Source of the DNA: a virus
Virus record (IMG/VR): IMGVR_UViG_3300027844_001828
Span: 1-64,000 of that record
Reading direction: 5' to 3' (one strand)
Length of the DNA stretch: 64,000 nucleotides
Position 1 is the stretch's first letter; every line of letters begins with the position of its first letter. A program made the translations under genes and the position numbers. The notes under the pieces were generated by a model, which saw only the letters and a program-made list of their open reading frames with translations, did no database searches and was not told the origin of the DNA. Below are positions 55,596-63,413 of the stretch, in pieces.

Positions 55596-56690
55596 ATGCC
55601 AGAGATCTTTTATCAAAAATACAGGCCTAAATACATTGGTCACCTAATAGGTCAAGAAATCGTTTCCAAAATACTCACGAGAGCCTGTGAGAAAGAGTTT
55701 TTCCACCATTCGTACTTGTTATCTGGAAAACACGGCACCGGAAAGACCACAGTAGCCCGAATTATCGCATCTATGCTTGTTTGTGAGTCAAGGAAGACCG
55801 GAAGTGATGTCACATGTGGAAAATGCCCCGGCTGCAATGCGGTACATAAGAATGCGTCTCCAGACGTTCAGGAAATCGATGCGGCGTCGAATAGCAGCGT
55901 TGACAATATTAGATCCGTGATCGAAAGTAGCCGCCACTCTCCACAGGACTTGAAAAAGAGAGTGTTCATTATTGATGAATGTCATAGGCTCAGTCCAGCC
56001 GCTATGTCAGCTTTGTTGAAAACATTGGAAGAACCATCTTCCTCTTCGGTGTTCATATTGTGTACAACAGAGTTCGATAAGGTTTTGTCAACTATTAAAG
56101 GCCGGTGTCAAAAGTTGTTTTTCAATCCGGTACCACCCAAGAAAATGATTCCGTATTTAGGTGGTTTGTTTAAGTCAAGGGATGTTAAGATTGACACACC
56201 AGCGTTATTCAGTATCGCATCAGCCAGTGGCGGAAGTGTCCGAGAAGCGCTTGAGATTTCCCAAGAAGTTATTGTGTTAGCGGATGGCGAAGTGACTGAA
56301 GCAATGATTGCTGAGAATTACGGGATAGCAAACCGCCAGGATCTTTACACCTTAGTTGGTGCCACATTGTCGGACGACTTAATAAAAACTTTTGACACCT
56401 TAGAGCGACTTTTCGCATCAAATATTGATGTACGAAAGGTTTGCAGAGAAATTGGAGATATTTTTAGGAGTATAATGTTATCGAAAGTTGATTCAAAATA
56501 TATTAATGGATTGGTTGACTCAGAAAAAGAGTTCATTAGTAAGACGGGGTCAACAGTAAACATTTCGGATTTAGCGTCATTCTTGCCCTTTTTCGAAGAG
56601 GCGGAAAGATGTTTCGAAGTAAACGTAAACAACAAATGGGTATTAGAAGCCATAATTGTTAAGATAACTCAAAAGATAAACGGAAAATAA
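55596..56690 (+). CDS. dnaX-like: DNA polymerase III gamma-like clamp-loader ATPase
   Basis: 364 residues. Starts 'FYQKYRPKYIGHLIGQE', the DnaX opening. Walker A G44KHGTGKT51, zinc module C63, C74, C77, C80, and DECH at 127-130. 'LLKTLEEPSSSSVFILCTTE' is typical, with 'KGRCQ' where bacterial proteins have SRC. It stops where gamma ends, so it has no tau extension for binding helicase and polymerase. It would load the clamp encoded at 57460 with the delta-like subunit at 58638. No delta-prime gene is found in the window. Confidence 0.9.
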   Translation: MPEIFYQKYRPKYIGHLIGQEIVSKILTRACEKEFFHHSYLLSGKHGTGKTTVARIIASMLVCESRKTGSDVTCGKCPGCNAVHKNASPDVQEIDAASNSSVDNIRSVIESSRHSPQDLKKRVFIIDECHRLSPAAMSALLKTLEEPSSSSVFILCTTEFDKVLSTIKGRCQKLFFNPVPPKKMIPYLGGLFKSRDVKIDTPALFSIASASGGSVREALEISQEVIVLADGEVTEAMIAENYGIANRQDLYTLVGATLSDDLIKTFDTLERLFASNIDVRKVCREIGDIFRSIMLSKVDSKYINGLVDSEKEFISKTGSTVNISDLASFLPFFEEAERCFEVNVNNKWVLEAIIVKITQKINGK

Positions 56691-56709
56691 TTCAGATAGT
56701 ACGCTTCCT

Positions 56710-56732
56710 TCCCTGCTCATGCAAGGGGAATA
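56710..56732 (+). promoter_or_regulatory. Hairpin that could cover the sigma gene ribosome binding site
   Basis: TTCCC-TGC-TCAT-GCA-AG-GGGAA, a stem with a two-base bulge, whose right arm contains the AAGGGGAA that precedes GTG 56737 by about 6 bases. A folded form would hide the site and limit sigma translation. Structure predicted by eye only. Confidence 0.35.
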
Positions 56733-56736
56733 ACAA

Positions 56737-57444
56737 GTGGAAAAAGACACGAAGAAGAGACCAAAGAACAAAGCGAAAACCAAGGAACAGGTAGAAAAAT
56801 TAAATAACTATGCTCTTAGTTTGCAGATGAACATCGATAACGATGAGGCTTTTGAAGCAATCCATGCAGCATTGCATAACTTTATAATAAGCCAGGCTTT
56901 TCATAGGTTTATTATCAAGGGGCAAGAAGGTAAAGACTTGTATCAAGAATCGTTAATTGTCTTGTGGCAAAAGGCGATTCCTAAATTCAATCCAGATAAG
57001 GGAATGAGTTTTCTTGGGTTTGCTAAGATGTGTATAAATAGGCACCTGATCACAATATTGAATAGCGCCTTAAATCGAAAGAAAGACATTCCTATGAATA
57101 GGTCAGTTTCTCTCGATGAAGTATTTGGCGGTAAAGATGGAGATGAAGAGGGATGCTCCCTATATAACATGTTAGCTGATGAAGACACTGATTTTGTTAG
57201 AGATTTATGCTCGAATCAAGATCGACATGAGACGGTTAAAAAATTGAAAGCGGAGTTAAGTCCATTTGAATCTATGGTACTTTACCACTATCTTGATCAC
57301 CTATCATACAAAGAAATTGCCGAGTCTGTGTCAAACACTCTTGGCACACGATATAATGAAAAGTCAGTAGACAACGCTTTGCTTAGAATAAGGAGAAAAG
57401 CATCCGACCTGATGTCGGAAGTTCAGCTGGCCCTTTTTGAATAG
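56737..57444 (+). CDS. Sigma-70 family factor, SigH-like, with C-terminal clamp motif
   Basis: 235 residues, GTG start. Region 2 is at about 65-115: 'DLYQESLIVLWQKAIPKFNPDKGMSF' and 'FAKMCINRHLITILNSALNRKK', then 'NRSVSLDE', as in SigH of Bacillus. Region 4 at 172-221 has 'LSPFESMVLYHYLDHLSYKEIAES' and 'KSVDNALLRIRRK', again SigH style. The last residues are Q230-L-A-L-F-E, which match the beta-clamp binding motif QL[S/D]LF. It should bind host RNA polymerase, probably for late genes. Its gene is flanked by clamp-loader and clamp genes, so activation by the clamp is likely (inference). Confidence 0.85.
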   Translation: MEKDTKKRPKNKAKTKEQVEKLNNYALSLQMNIDNDEAFEAIHAALHNFIISQAFHRFIIKGQEGKDLYQESLIVLWQKAIPKFNPDKGMSFLGFAKMCINRHLITILNSALNRKKDIPMNRSVSLDEVFGGKDGDEEGCSLYNMLADEDTDFVRDLCSNQDRHETVKKLKAELSPFESMVLYHYLDHLSYKEIAESVSNTLGTRYNEKSVDNALLRIRRKASDLMSEVQLALFE

Positions 57445-57459
57445 AACAAGGAGTAGACA

Positions 57460-58635
57460 ATGCACGTTAAGACCCTCTCTGATAAGATATTGGAAACGAT
57501 TGATAAAGGCACCGTATCATTAGCCTTGCCGCCAAAAATTGAGGGGCCACTCTCGGAATTCGGGAGTGTGTCCTTTAGTGAAGATGGGATTTCCGTAAGG
57601 TCATCTGGCTCACATTCATCTTCAGAATATTCACGCGATTGGGACGATGATGAAGAATTTATTAGTGCCGGATCATGCGCGATAAATATCGCCAAGTTGA
57701 AATCTATGTTGTCTTCTACCAAGAAGGGAACTCCGGTTGAGATAAGGCTTAATGAGAAAGAAGCGAGTGGCGAAGCTATTGGGGTATTGGAATGTGAAGC
57801 TGGGAAAAGCTCTTGGAGGATGCCTTGCGTACACTCTGACATAGTTGCCGATGTGAGACCGGATAATGGGAAACTCATGCTTGAAGCAACAAAGAAAGAC
57901 CTTGTCATGGCGATCTCTTCTGTTTCCTATGCGGCGAACATAAGGGATGCATTTTTTACGAACTCAAACATTTGTTTCAGCGTAAATGGTGATAAGCTCT
58001 TAATGGGCGCGACAGATGATATTCGTTGTGCGGTCTACGAATTGAAATTGGAGAACCAATACGAAGATAGCAGATTCTTAGCTCCAGTAGTATGTGTCTC
58101 TCCAGCGTTGAAAAGTTTCAATGAGGGGCCGATGTCTATTTTTGTCGGTGACAAAAGCGTAAGGCTCGAACAGCATGGTCACCAAGTCAGATTCTCTCTT
58201 CCAGATGCCGCTGATGTAAACAGGTTTCCAAAGTACGAAGCCGCTGTGTTGGCTAATTATCCGTATTCAACCAGAGTCCTTGTCAGCGCATTTGCAGAAG
58301 CGATAAGCGCCTGTCAGAAAATGAACAAGGAAGAATTTTTACTCCGATACAAAGATGACGTTATGGATTTGTATGCTTACGACAGCAAAGATGGGATGTC
58401 ATATAAATCAGAGGTTGGGTACACTGGTGATAATATTAGTGTCTCAGTGGAGATATGCTCAATGTTTTTGATCGAGTTCATCAAGAAGGTTAGTGGAGAT
58501 GTCGTTAATATTGAGTTCAGAGAAAATGAGGGTAAGCAGAAGGTCATCAAGATCTCTGACGAGTCTGGGAGAACTTACATAATGAAATCACTTGTTGATA
58601 TGATTTGCGTACCTCCAGATTCAATTGAGGTATAA
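57460..58635 (+). CDS. dnaN-like: DNA polymerase III beta sliding clamp-like
   Basis: 391 residues, a little longer than bacterial beta. 'GDKLLMGATDDIRCAVYELKL' corresponds to the conserved TDGHRLA strand of domain 2. The end 'FLIEFIKKVSGDVVNIEFREN' followed by 'GRTYIMKSLV' corresponds to the last strands of domain 3. An unusual acidic and Ser-rich insert ('SRDWDDDEEF') lies in the first domain. A clear AAGGAG site precedes ATG 57460. It would hold the polymerase on DNA and could bind the QLALF tail of the sigma factor. The stop is 2 bases before the delta gene. Confidence 0.8.
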   Translation: MHVKTLSDKILETIDKGTVSLALPPKIEGPLSEFGSVSFSEDGISVRSSGSHSSSEYSRDWDDDEEFISAGSCAINIAKLKSMLSSTKKGTPVEIRLNEKEASGEAIGVLECEAGKSSWRMPCVHSDIVADVRPDNGKLMLEATKKDLVMAISSVSYAANIRDAFFTNSNICFSVNGDKLLMGATDDIRCAVYELKLENQYEDSRFLAPVVCVSPALKSFNEGPMSIFVGDKSVRLEQHGHQVRFSLPDAADVNRFPKYEAAVLANYPYSTRVLVSAFAEAISACQKMNKEEFLLRYKDDVMDLYAYDSKDGMSYKSEVGYTGDNISVSVEICSMFLIEFIKKVSGDVVNIEFRENEGKQKVIKISDESGRTYIMKSLVDMICVPPDSIEV

Positions 58636-58637
58636 TA

Positions 58638-59621
58638 ATGGCAGAAGTATACATTATTTGTGGCGATGACTATTTTAGAAAAATAGAGATAGATAAAGTA
58701 AAAAGCCAATACGATTTTTCTATCAAGTCGGACTATCCAGACAAGGAAGGGTTGTTCAGGGACTTGTTTTTTGAGTCGGTTTTTGACAGTGGTAGAAAGG
58801 CGGTTGTGGTCAGGGGCTTGGATATGAAGAAGTGGGCTTCAGATTTGATATTGAGATTTTCTAAATCGTCTTCAAATGATTGCTTGATCGTTAGCGAAGG
58901 AGACCCTAAAAAGGCAAAGGCCTTCGCAAAGAAGATAGATGGAGTCCAACTTGTTGAATTGAGCAAAGCTAATAAACCCAATGATGGGGTCAAGTTCTCT
59001 ATTGATAGAGCAAAAGACTTCGGGTTCACACTCAACAGAGACGGGGCCAAACTCCTTGTTGATCTTTGTGGATTAGATTATGCGATGTTATCAACCGAGA
59101 TTGACAAGTTGTCTGATATTTTTCCTGGCGAGGACATTGGAGAAAGAGAAGTGTATTTTTGCATAAATAGGTTATCTGGCAATTCCGACTTCCTCTCCCT
59201 CTACGTTTCCATTATGACAGGAGACACCTCCGAGTCCATAAGACATGCTCACAACATGAAGGATGAAATGACTCTTGACGCTGTATTGGGATCGATCATA
59301 AAAATTCTTCATGCTACAATAATAATCTCTCTTTTCGATGGCGATAAAGACAGAGCTTTTGATTTCTCAACAGCTAAGCGTGAAGAGGCTAAAACGAGCT
59401 TTTCATCTATCGGTGGAGTTAAGAAAAGTAAAGACCCGGCTCCCACAAAGTTCTTGTATAATGTATCTGATAAGGTGCAAAAAAGAATACTGTGCAAGCG
59501 AAAGGTTTTAGCTCTTTATGAAAATGCCTATAATTCATTAGTGAATAGTAGGGTCAAACAAAATGAAAACCTCGCTCTTGCACAGTTAGACAAGATAATT
59601 TGTTTAATGTGTAGGAGATAA
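58638..59621 (+). CDS. holA-like: DNA polymerase III delta subunit-like (HolA)
   Basis: 327 residues, close to the usual size. The start 'EVYIICGDDYFRKIEIDKVK' and 'VFDSGRKAVVVRGLDM', then 'DCLIVSEGDPKK', match the N-terminal domain of delta. 'DYAMLSTEIDKLS' is the helix that follows in the AAA+-like lid, and the C-terminal helical collar ends with 'LALAQLDKIICLM'. It should open the clamp ring as the wrench of the loader. With the DnaX-like protein it gives most of a bacterial-type loader encoded by the phage. Confidence 0.8.
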   Translation: MAEVYIICGDDYFRKIEIDKVKSQYDFSIKSDYPDKEGLFRDLFFESVFDSGRKAVVVRGLDMKKWASDLILRFSKSSSNDCLIVSEGDPKKAKAFAKKIDGVQLVELSKANKPNDGVKFSIDRAKDFGFTLNRDGAKLLVDLCGLDYAMLSTEIDKLSDIFPGEDIGEREVYFCINRLSGNSDFLSLYVSIMTGDTSESIRHAHNMKDEMTLDAVLGSIIKILHATIIISLFDGDKDRAFDFSTAKREEAKTSFSSIGGVKKSKDPAPTKFLYNVSDKVQKRILCKRKVLALYENAYNSLVNSRVKQNENLALAQLDKIICLMCRR

Positions 59622-59623
59622 AT

Positions 59624-60280
59624 ATGATAATAGGAATCGACCAGTCCCTAACTGGAACTGGAATAGCTTCAATTGACGATGACGGAACTCTTCTAATGAC
59701 CCAAACGGTCGAAACGAGTAAGATGAGGGGCGTAGAGCGATTGGCTCAAATCTGTCAGGTGGTAGAAGAGATGTGCGATAACGTTGGCGAGAAATACGTT
59801 GTTGCCAGAGAGGGTTACTCTTTCGGAAGCAAGGGTAGAGCAACCTTTAGCCTCGGAGAACTCGGCGGCTGTTTGGATCTCACCTTGTACCAAATTGAAA
59901 ATCCAAATCTCAAGTCCTATTACATTATCCCGCCAACGACTATCAAGAAACTTTGCCTGGGATCTGGCGCTATAAAGAAAGATAGTGCCTATTTATTGAA
60001 GATATTCACCACTCTGGGTATAGAATTCGCTAACGATAACGAAGCTGATGCTTACATGATTGCTGTTTCTTTATGGAAGTATTTAAGGTCTTCAAAGGCC
60101 AATTCTATCAAAGGTTATTACGAGACCCTCAAGGTATATGAAAAAGAGGCAATTTTGAGTTCCCTAATTTCCAAATCAGGGTCTGGCGTAACTAAGGCCT
60201 CACTTAAAAATTTAACTGAGGAAGATTACGCAACAGCAGCCAAATCTGTTTTAGATGGCTACTTATGCTTTGCGAGATAA
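59624..60280 (+). CDS. RuvC-like Holliday junction resolvase
   Basis: 218 residues. D6 in 'IIGIDQSLTGTG' and E63 in 'VAREGYSFG' are the first two metal ligands of the RuvC/RNase H fold. 'FANDNEADAYMIA' (D138 and D142) supplies the rest. 'GELGGCLDLTLY' lies between them as in RuvC. The likely job is to cut branched DNA before packaging. It starts 3 bases after the delta gene stop, with a GGAG site. A related RNase H nuclease is the alternative. Confidence 0.8.
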   Translation: MIIGIDQSLTGTGIASIDDDGTLLMTQTVETSKMRGVERLAQICQVVEEMCDNVGEKYVVAREGYSFGSKGRATFSLGELGGCLDLTLYQIENPNLKSYYIIPPTTIKKLCLGSGAIKKDSAYLLKIFTTLGIEFANDNEADAYMIAVSLWKYLRSSKANSIKGYYETLKVYEKEAILSSLISKSGSGVTKASLKNLTEEDYATAAKSVLDGYLCFAR

Positions 60281-60290
60281 CGGAGTCGAT

Positions 60291-60509
60291 ATGATAAAGA
60301 AAAATTCAGATTCAATCCAAACCATTCAAGAATTATTAAAAAGAACTCATAATGGAAGGATTATAGACAAGCAAATTGACAATTCAAATGAAAATATTGA
60401 AGGGTATGGGAAGACGGAGTGCCAATTGTGTGGTCTAATCTTAACATCGGACCAATTCGTGAGCGGATGCCTTCAGTGTGGCTCGACAGAATTTAATGCA
60501 ATAACGTAA
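60291..60509 (+). CDS. Small zinc-ribbon-like protein, 72 aa
   Basis: ATG 60291 is chosen as it has GGAG 5 bases before, while an earlier in-frame ATG at 60255 would lie inside the resolvase gene. The C-terminal half has 'CQLCG' and 'CLQCG', two CxxC pairs about 15 residues apart, as in a zinc ribbon. The rest is helical. It may bind DNA or a partner. No family assigned. Confidence 0.6.
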   Translation: MIKKNSDSIQTIQELLKRTHNGRIIDKQIDNSNENIEGYGKTECQLCGLILTSDQFVSGCLQCGSTEFNAIT

Positions 60510-60519
60510 GGAGTTAACA

Positions 60520-61482
60520 ATGGCTAGTATACAAACAGCTGGACATGGCAATCCAAATAGAGACGACGCATATCACAATCCATATTTTGACACTTCAGAT
60601 ATGCTCGCACAGTCGCTAAAAAATAATCTTAAGGGCGTGACAAGCGATAGTGTCCAGGTTGAGGGATCATCCGTTGATATTGAAGGAGATCCAGCGGCGG
60701 TCCCCTTTGGGGCGGTTGGACCCGCTGGAGAAATTGCTGAAAGAGGAAGTGACTCTCTCGGCGGAAATTATGTAAGCCCATTATTTTACGAGCAGGTTCT
60801 TAATAATCTTGATGCCGTGAAGGATGACTTGTCTGCCCTGTTCCAAAATTCGTCTTCAGACCATGTTGTGGCAGAAAAAATTGAGCAGACAATCAGAAGA
60901 GTCGAGGGGATTCAGCAAGACATGGGCGCAGAAATAGTCCCATTTGAGCCATTAAGGAACATGTCCGGGCTCGAAAATGGTGGTCCATTGGAGAACACTG
61001 AGAAGGTGATTGAGAACACTGTTCATCACTATAAGATGAATAAGATAAGCTCAATCGAGCCAGAACTTGTTGCCAATAAAGGATCAATCAGGATACATTT
61101 ATATGGCCATTCGGACAATCTGGGATTTGAAATACGAGGAACGGTAACCTCAAATAGCGACTTCAATGGGAACGAAGCTATCGATTATGTTTACTCGCCA
61201 GAAGGTGGGCTAATGACCGTTAAAGCCAAGATTGGCGGGCAATGGAGAGACGTGTCAGAGAATTGCAGAATAAACTTTGAAGTCAACAGAACTAAATTTG
61301 ATGAAGAGGGAACAGAGCCGTTCTGGACTTTCCTTGGAGAAAAAATAATTGCGGAGGGGAAGGAAAAAATCGTCTCGGCATTGAAGATCAATAATAACAG
61401 TTTGAGATTTGGTAAATGCAGGGTTTTTTCAAATGACCAAGTAATAATAGATAAGATCGAAAAGCTGGTTAGAATAAACTAA
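60520..61482 (+). CDS. Hypothetical protein, 320 aa
   Basis: A clear AAGGAG site before the ATG. The first 150 residues are acidic, partly disordered and Gly/Pro-rich; the second half is beta-rich ('IRIHLYGHSDNLGFEIRGTV'). I recognise no family. With its mixed content and its position before genes that seem packaging related, a virion or scaffold role is possible but not shown. Confidence 0.55.
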   Translation: MASIQTAGHGNPNRDDAYHNPYFDTSDMLAQSLKNNLKGVTSDSVQVEGSSVDIEGDPAAVPFGAVGPAGEIAERGSDSLGGNYVSPLFYEQVLNNLDAVKDDLSALFQNSSSDHVVAEKIEQTIRRVEGIQQDMGAEIVPFEPLRNMSGLENGGPLENTEKVIENTVHHYKMNKISSIEPELVANKGSIRIHLYGHSDNLGFEIRGTVTSNSDFNGNEAIDYVYSPEGGLMTVKAKIGGQWRDVSENCRINFEVNRTKFDEEGTEPFWTFLGEKIIAEGKEKIVSALKINNNSLRFGKCRVFSNDQVIIDKIEKLVRIN

Positions 61483-61510
61483 ACATGTAATAAAATGGAT
61501 CTTCAGTAAA

Positions 61511-61939
61511 ATGAGCAAAGTAACACAAAGAGAAAATCAAAGAAGAACGTTTGTAGATTCTTTGTATAAGGAGCTTGACAAGCTCTCTTCTGCATTTGAA
61601 GCTGAAAATGAAACGTTATTGGCAAAGGCAAGCACCCTCATTTTTGAAGACAAGCTCAGTAATGACATGGCCGTTGATTTACTTATCATCGACGGTATAG
61701 GTTCTAAAGAGGCCCGTCAGTGTGTGAACACACTTTGCGCCAGTAAACTTTCCAGTTCATCCGACACCAAACAATTCGACTATTCATTTTCAGACCATAG
61801 AGGCAGAATTTTCAGCGGAAGAGAATTAGGCAATCTGGTTGAAGCTGAAAACGAAGAGAAGGCAGAGGTTATTGCTGGTGAGATCCTTTCATCATTTGAC
61901 CCTCCAGTTCAGTTGCTGTCGGTAACCGAACTATCTTAG
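61511..61939 (+). CDS. Hypothetical protein, 142 aa
   Basis: No clear ribosome binding site. Helical N-terminal half ('FVDSLYKELDKLSSAF'), a middle part 'AVDLLIIDGIGSKEARQCV', and an acidic helix ('EAENEEKAEVIAGEIL'). No motif recognised. It is separated by 28 bases from the gene before and 20 from the next. Confidence 0.5.
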   Translation: MSKVTQRENQRRTFVDSLYKELDKLSSAFEAENETLLAKASTLIFEDKLSNDMAVDLLIIDGIGSKEARQCVNTLCASKLSSSSDTKQFDYSFSDHRGRIFSGRELGNLVEAENEEKAEVIAGEILSSFDPPVQLLSVTELS

Positions 61940-61959
61940 GTCACATAGGAGGATGAGAT

Positions 61960-62259
61960 ATGTATAATATTTCTCCACATGCATTGACCATAATGTCAAT
62001 TATCAATAACGTCGCAGACCTCGCCGTTAAACATCACGAATACCATGTCGCCAGAGATGTCGTCCGAGCGATGGAAAAAGTTTGCGCCGAATTGGAATTT
62101 GATCTCCCTAACAATGTTTTTGCGCATATAATAAGCATCATAGGCAACAACCCTCCGATTAGAACGGCCAGGGAATTAGAAATGCTTAGTTTCATGGTGA
62201 TAGAAAAAGACAAGCAACTTAGTAAAAAGCCACAGGCAAACGACAAGAGAAATGAGTAA
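61960..62259 (+). CDS. Small helical protein, 99 aa
   Basis: Preceded by AGGAGG about 7 bases before ATG 61960. Mostly alpha-helical, with no motif. It overlaps the next ATG by 8 bases (ATG 62252), so the two are probably coupled. Its place before a possible small terminase gene suggests a packaging or regulatory role but nothing more specific. Confidence 0.5.
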   Translation: MYNISPHALTIMSIINNVADLAVKHHEYHVARDVVRAMEKVCAELEFDLPNNVFAHIISIIGNNPPIRTARELEMLSFMVIEKDKQLSKKPQANDKRNE

Positions 62260-62941
62260 CACAGAACTCACAATTCCACAGACATCAAAAAAGCAATTAG
62301 AAAAAGTAGTAGGCAGTGACGAAGATTTAGAGAAATTTCTTTATGCACAAGTCAGCATCAATAATGATGGCCTATATTACGAATCTGATTGCGTAGTATG
62401 TTCCAGCCAGTACAGAAAAGAGTCAGAAGAAAAATGGCTCGACTCCAGGAACGCTGATGAAATCGTTACTTATTTCAAAGATAAGGGCGAACCAATTCCA
62501 AGATCGGTTGTAAAAAACCATATGGAATTCCACATTGATCAGAGCTATATTGAACTCCGTAAAAGAGAATACATAAAAAAAGTCATTTCTATGACCAATA
62601 TGCACCTCGATACTATAAGTAGAGTTGAGATGGCAATGTCGGCAATAAATGACCGTATCATAGCAATAAACGCTTCAGAAGAGCCAGCGTCATCACCTGT
62701 TGCTATAAACAAGATAAAAGCCGAGACCACATGTAAATTAGTCTCGTCAATGTCGAGTTTGTTACAATTGAGAGCCAATCTTTTGGGAGAAATGGCTGCT
62801 TCAGGGGAAGTGTTAACAATAAAGCAAGAAGATTTTTCTTCTATATTTGGAGACTCGTTGCAAAAGTTTAATTCAGAATCGGCGAGAGAAGCAATAAATT
62901 ATATCTTAGACAAGTTTGTCGAGGCAGCAAAAAAACAATAG
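62252..62941 (+). CDS. Possible small terminase subunit-like protein, 229 aa
   Basis: A CxxC ('DCVVCSSQ') followed by 'NADEIVTYFKDKGEPIPRSVVKNHMEFHI', which looks like the zinc/helix-turn-helix start found in many phage small terminase proteins (Cys pair, helix, then a His near the recognition helix). The middle is a long helical region and the end is acidic. This would recognise the packaging site. The match is by eye, so other DNA-binding roles remain possible. No large terminase is in the window. Confidence 0.4.
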   Translation: MSNTELTIPQTSKKQLEKVVGSDEDLEKFLYAQVSINNDGLYYESDCVVCSSQYRKESEEKWLDSRNADEIVTYFKDKGEPIPRSVVKNHMEFHIDQSYIELRKREYIKKVISMTNMHLDTISRVEMAMSAINDRIIAINASEEPASSPVAINKIKAETTCKLVSSMSSLLQLRANLLGEMAASGEVLTIKQEDFSSIFGDSLQKFNSESAREAINYILDKFVEAAKKQ

Positions 62942-62951
62942 GAGAATAACG

Positions 62952-63335
62952 ATGGAAAATAACTTAAATGAAGAAGTCGAAGAGACATCCCCAGTAACAC
63001 TTGAAGCTGGAGAAGAACAGGTTGAAGAAGTCAAGGATATCCCTCTTGGAATTAGAGACATTAAAGCCTTGAAAAGAAACAAATACGACGATGTCAAAAA
63101 CAATTTTAATCAGGTTTTTGTGTTAAAGCATAAGACTGGGAAGATCGCGCAATTACAAGCGGCGAGCGATGCCCACGCATGCACGTTGATCGGATGGAGA
63201 CCGCGACAATGCAAGCTCATCACATCTTATGTAAAGTCTGCTGATGAGGAAGTTGATGTTCAAACTATTGACCCGTTGTTCACTCAGGGGTTCAAAGAAG
63301 AACCGGCTGTGTCCCCTGCCGCGTCAATTTCGTAG
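62952..63335 (+). CDS. Hypothetical acidic protein, 127 aa
   Basis: ATG 62952 has AGGAG 8 bases before it and is preferred to an upstream TTG at 62916. The first third is strongly acidic ('EEVEETSPVTLEAGEE'), followed by a basic and mixed part ('LGIRDIKALKRNKYDDVKNNF') with a His/Cys pair ('AHACTLIGW'). No family. It ends the group before the 78-base gap. Confidence 0.5.
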   Translation: MENNLNEEVEETSPVTLEAGEEQVEEVKDIPLGIRDIKALKRNKYDDVKNNFNQVFVLKHKTGKIAQLQAASDAHACTLIGWRPRQCKLITSYVKSADEEVDVQTIDPLFTQGFKEEPAVSPAASIS

Positions 63336-63413
63336 CTCAATAGAGGGAATAGGGCGGCGGCGCTTGAAAATAACCATATCAATTTTGATTAATAAATATT
63401 AAGGAGAATCCAG
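63336..63413 (+). promoter_or_regulatory. 78-bp gap, possible promoter before the last gene
   Basis: Contains TTGAAAATA at 63364-63372, also found in the gap at 15859, then an AT-rich part with TTAATA-AA-TATTAA, a short inverted repeat. AAGGAG at 63401-63406 is the ribosome binding site of ATG 63414. No TTGCAA-type promoter is present. It may be a late promoter. Confidence 0.3.

Noticed and set aside
58631-58636. TATAAT just before the delta-like gene.
   Set aside because: It is the last codons and stop of the clamp gene (GTA TAA T) and lies 1 base before the ATG, too close to be a promoter for it.
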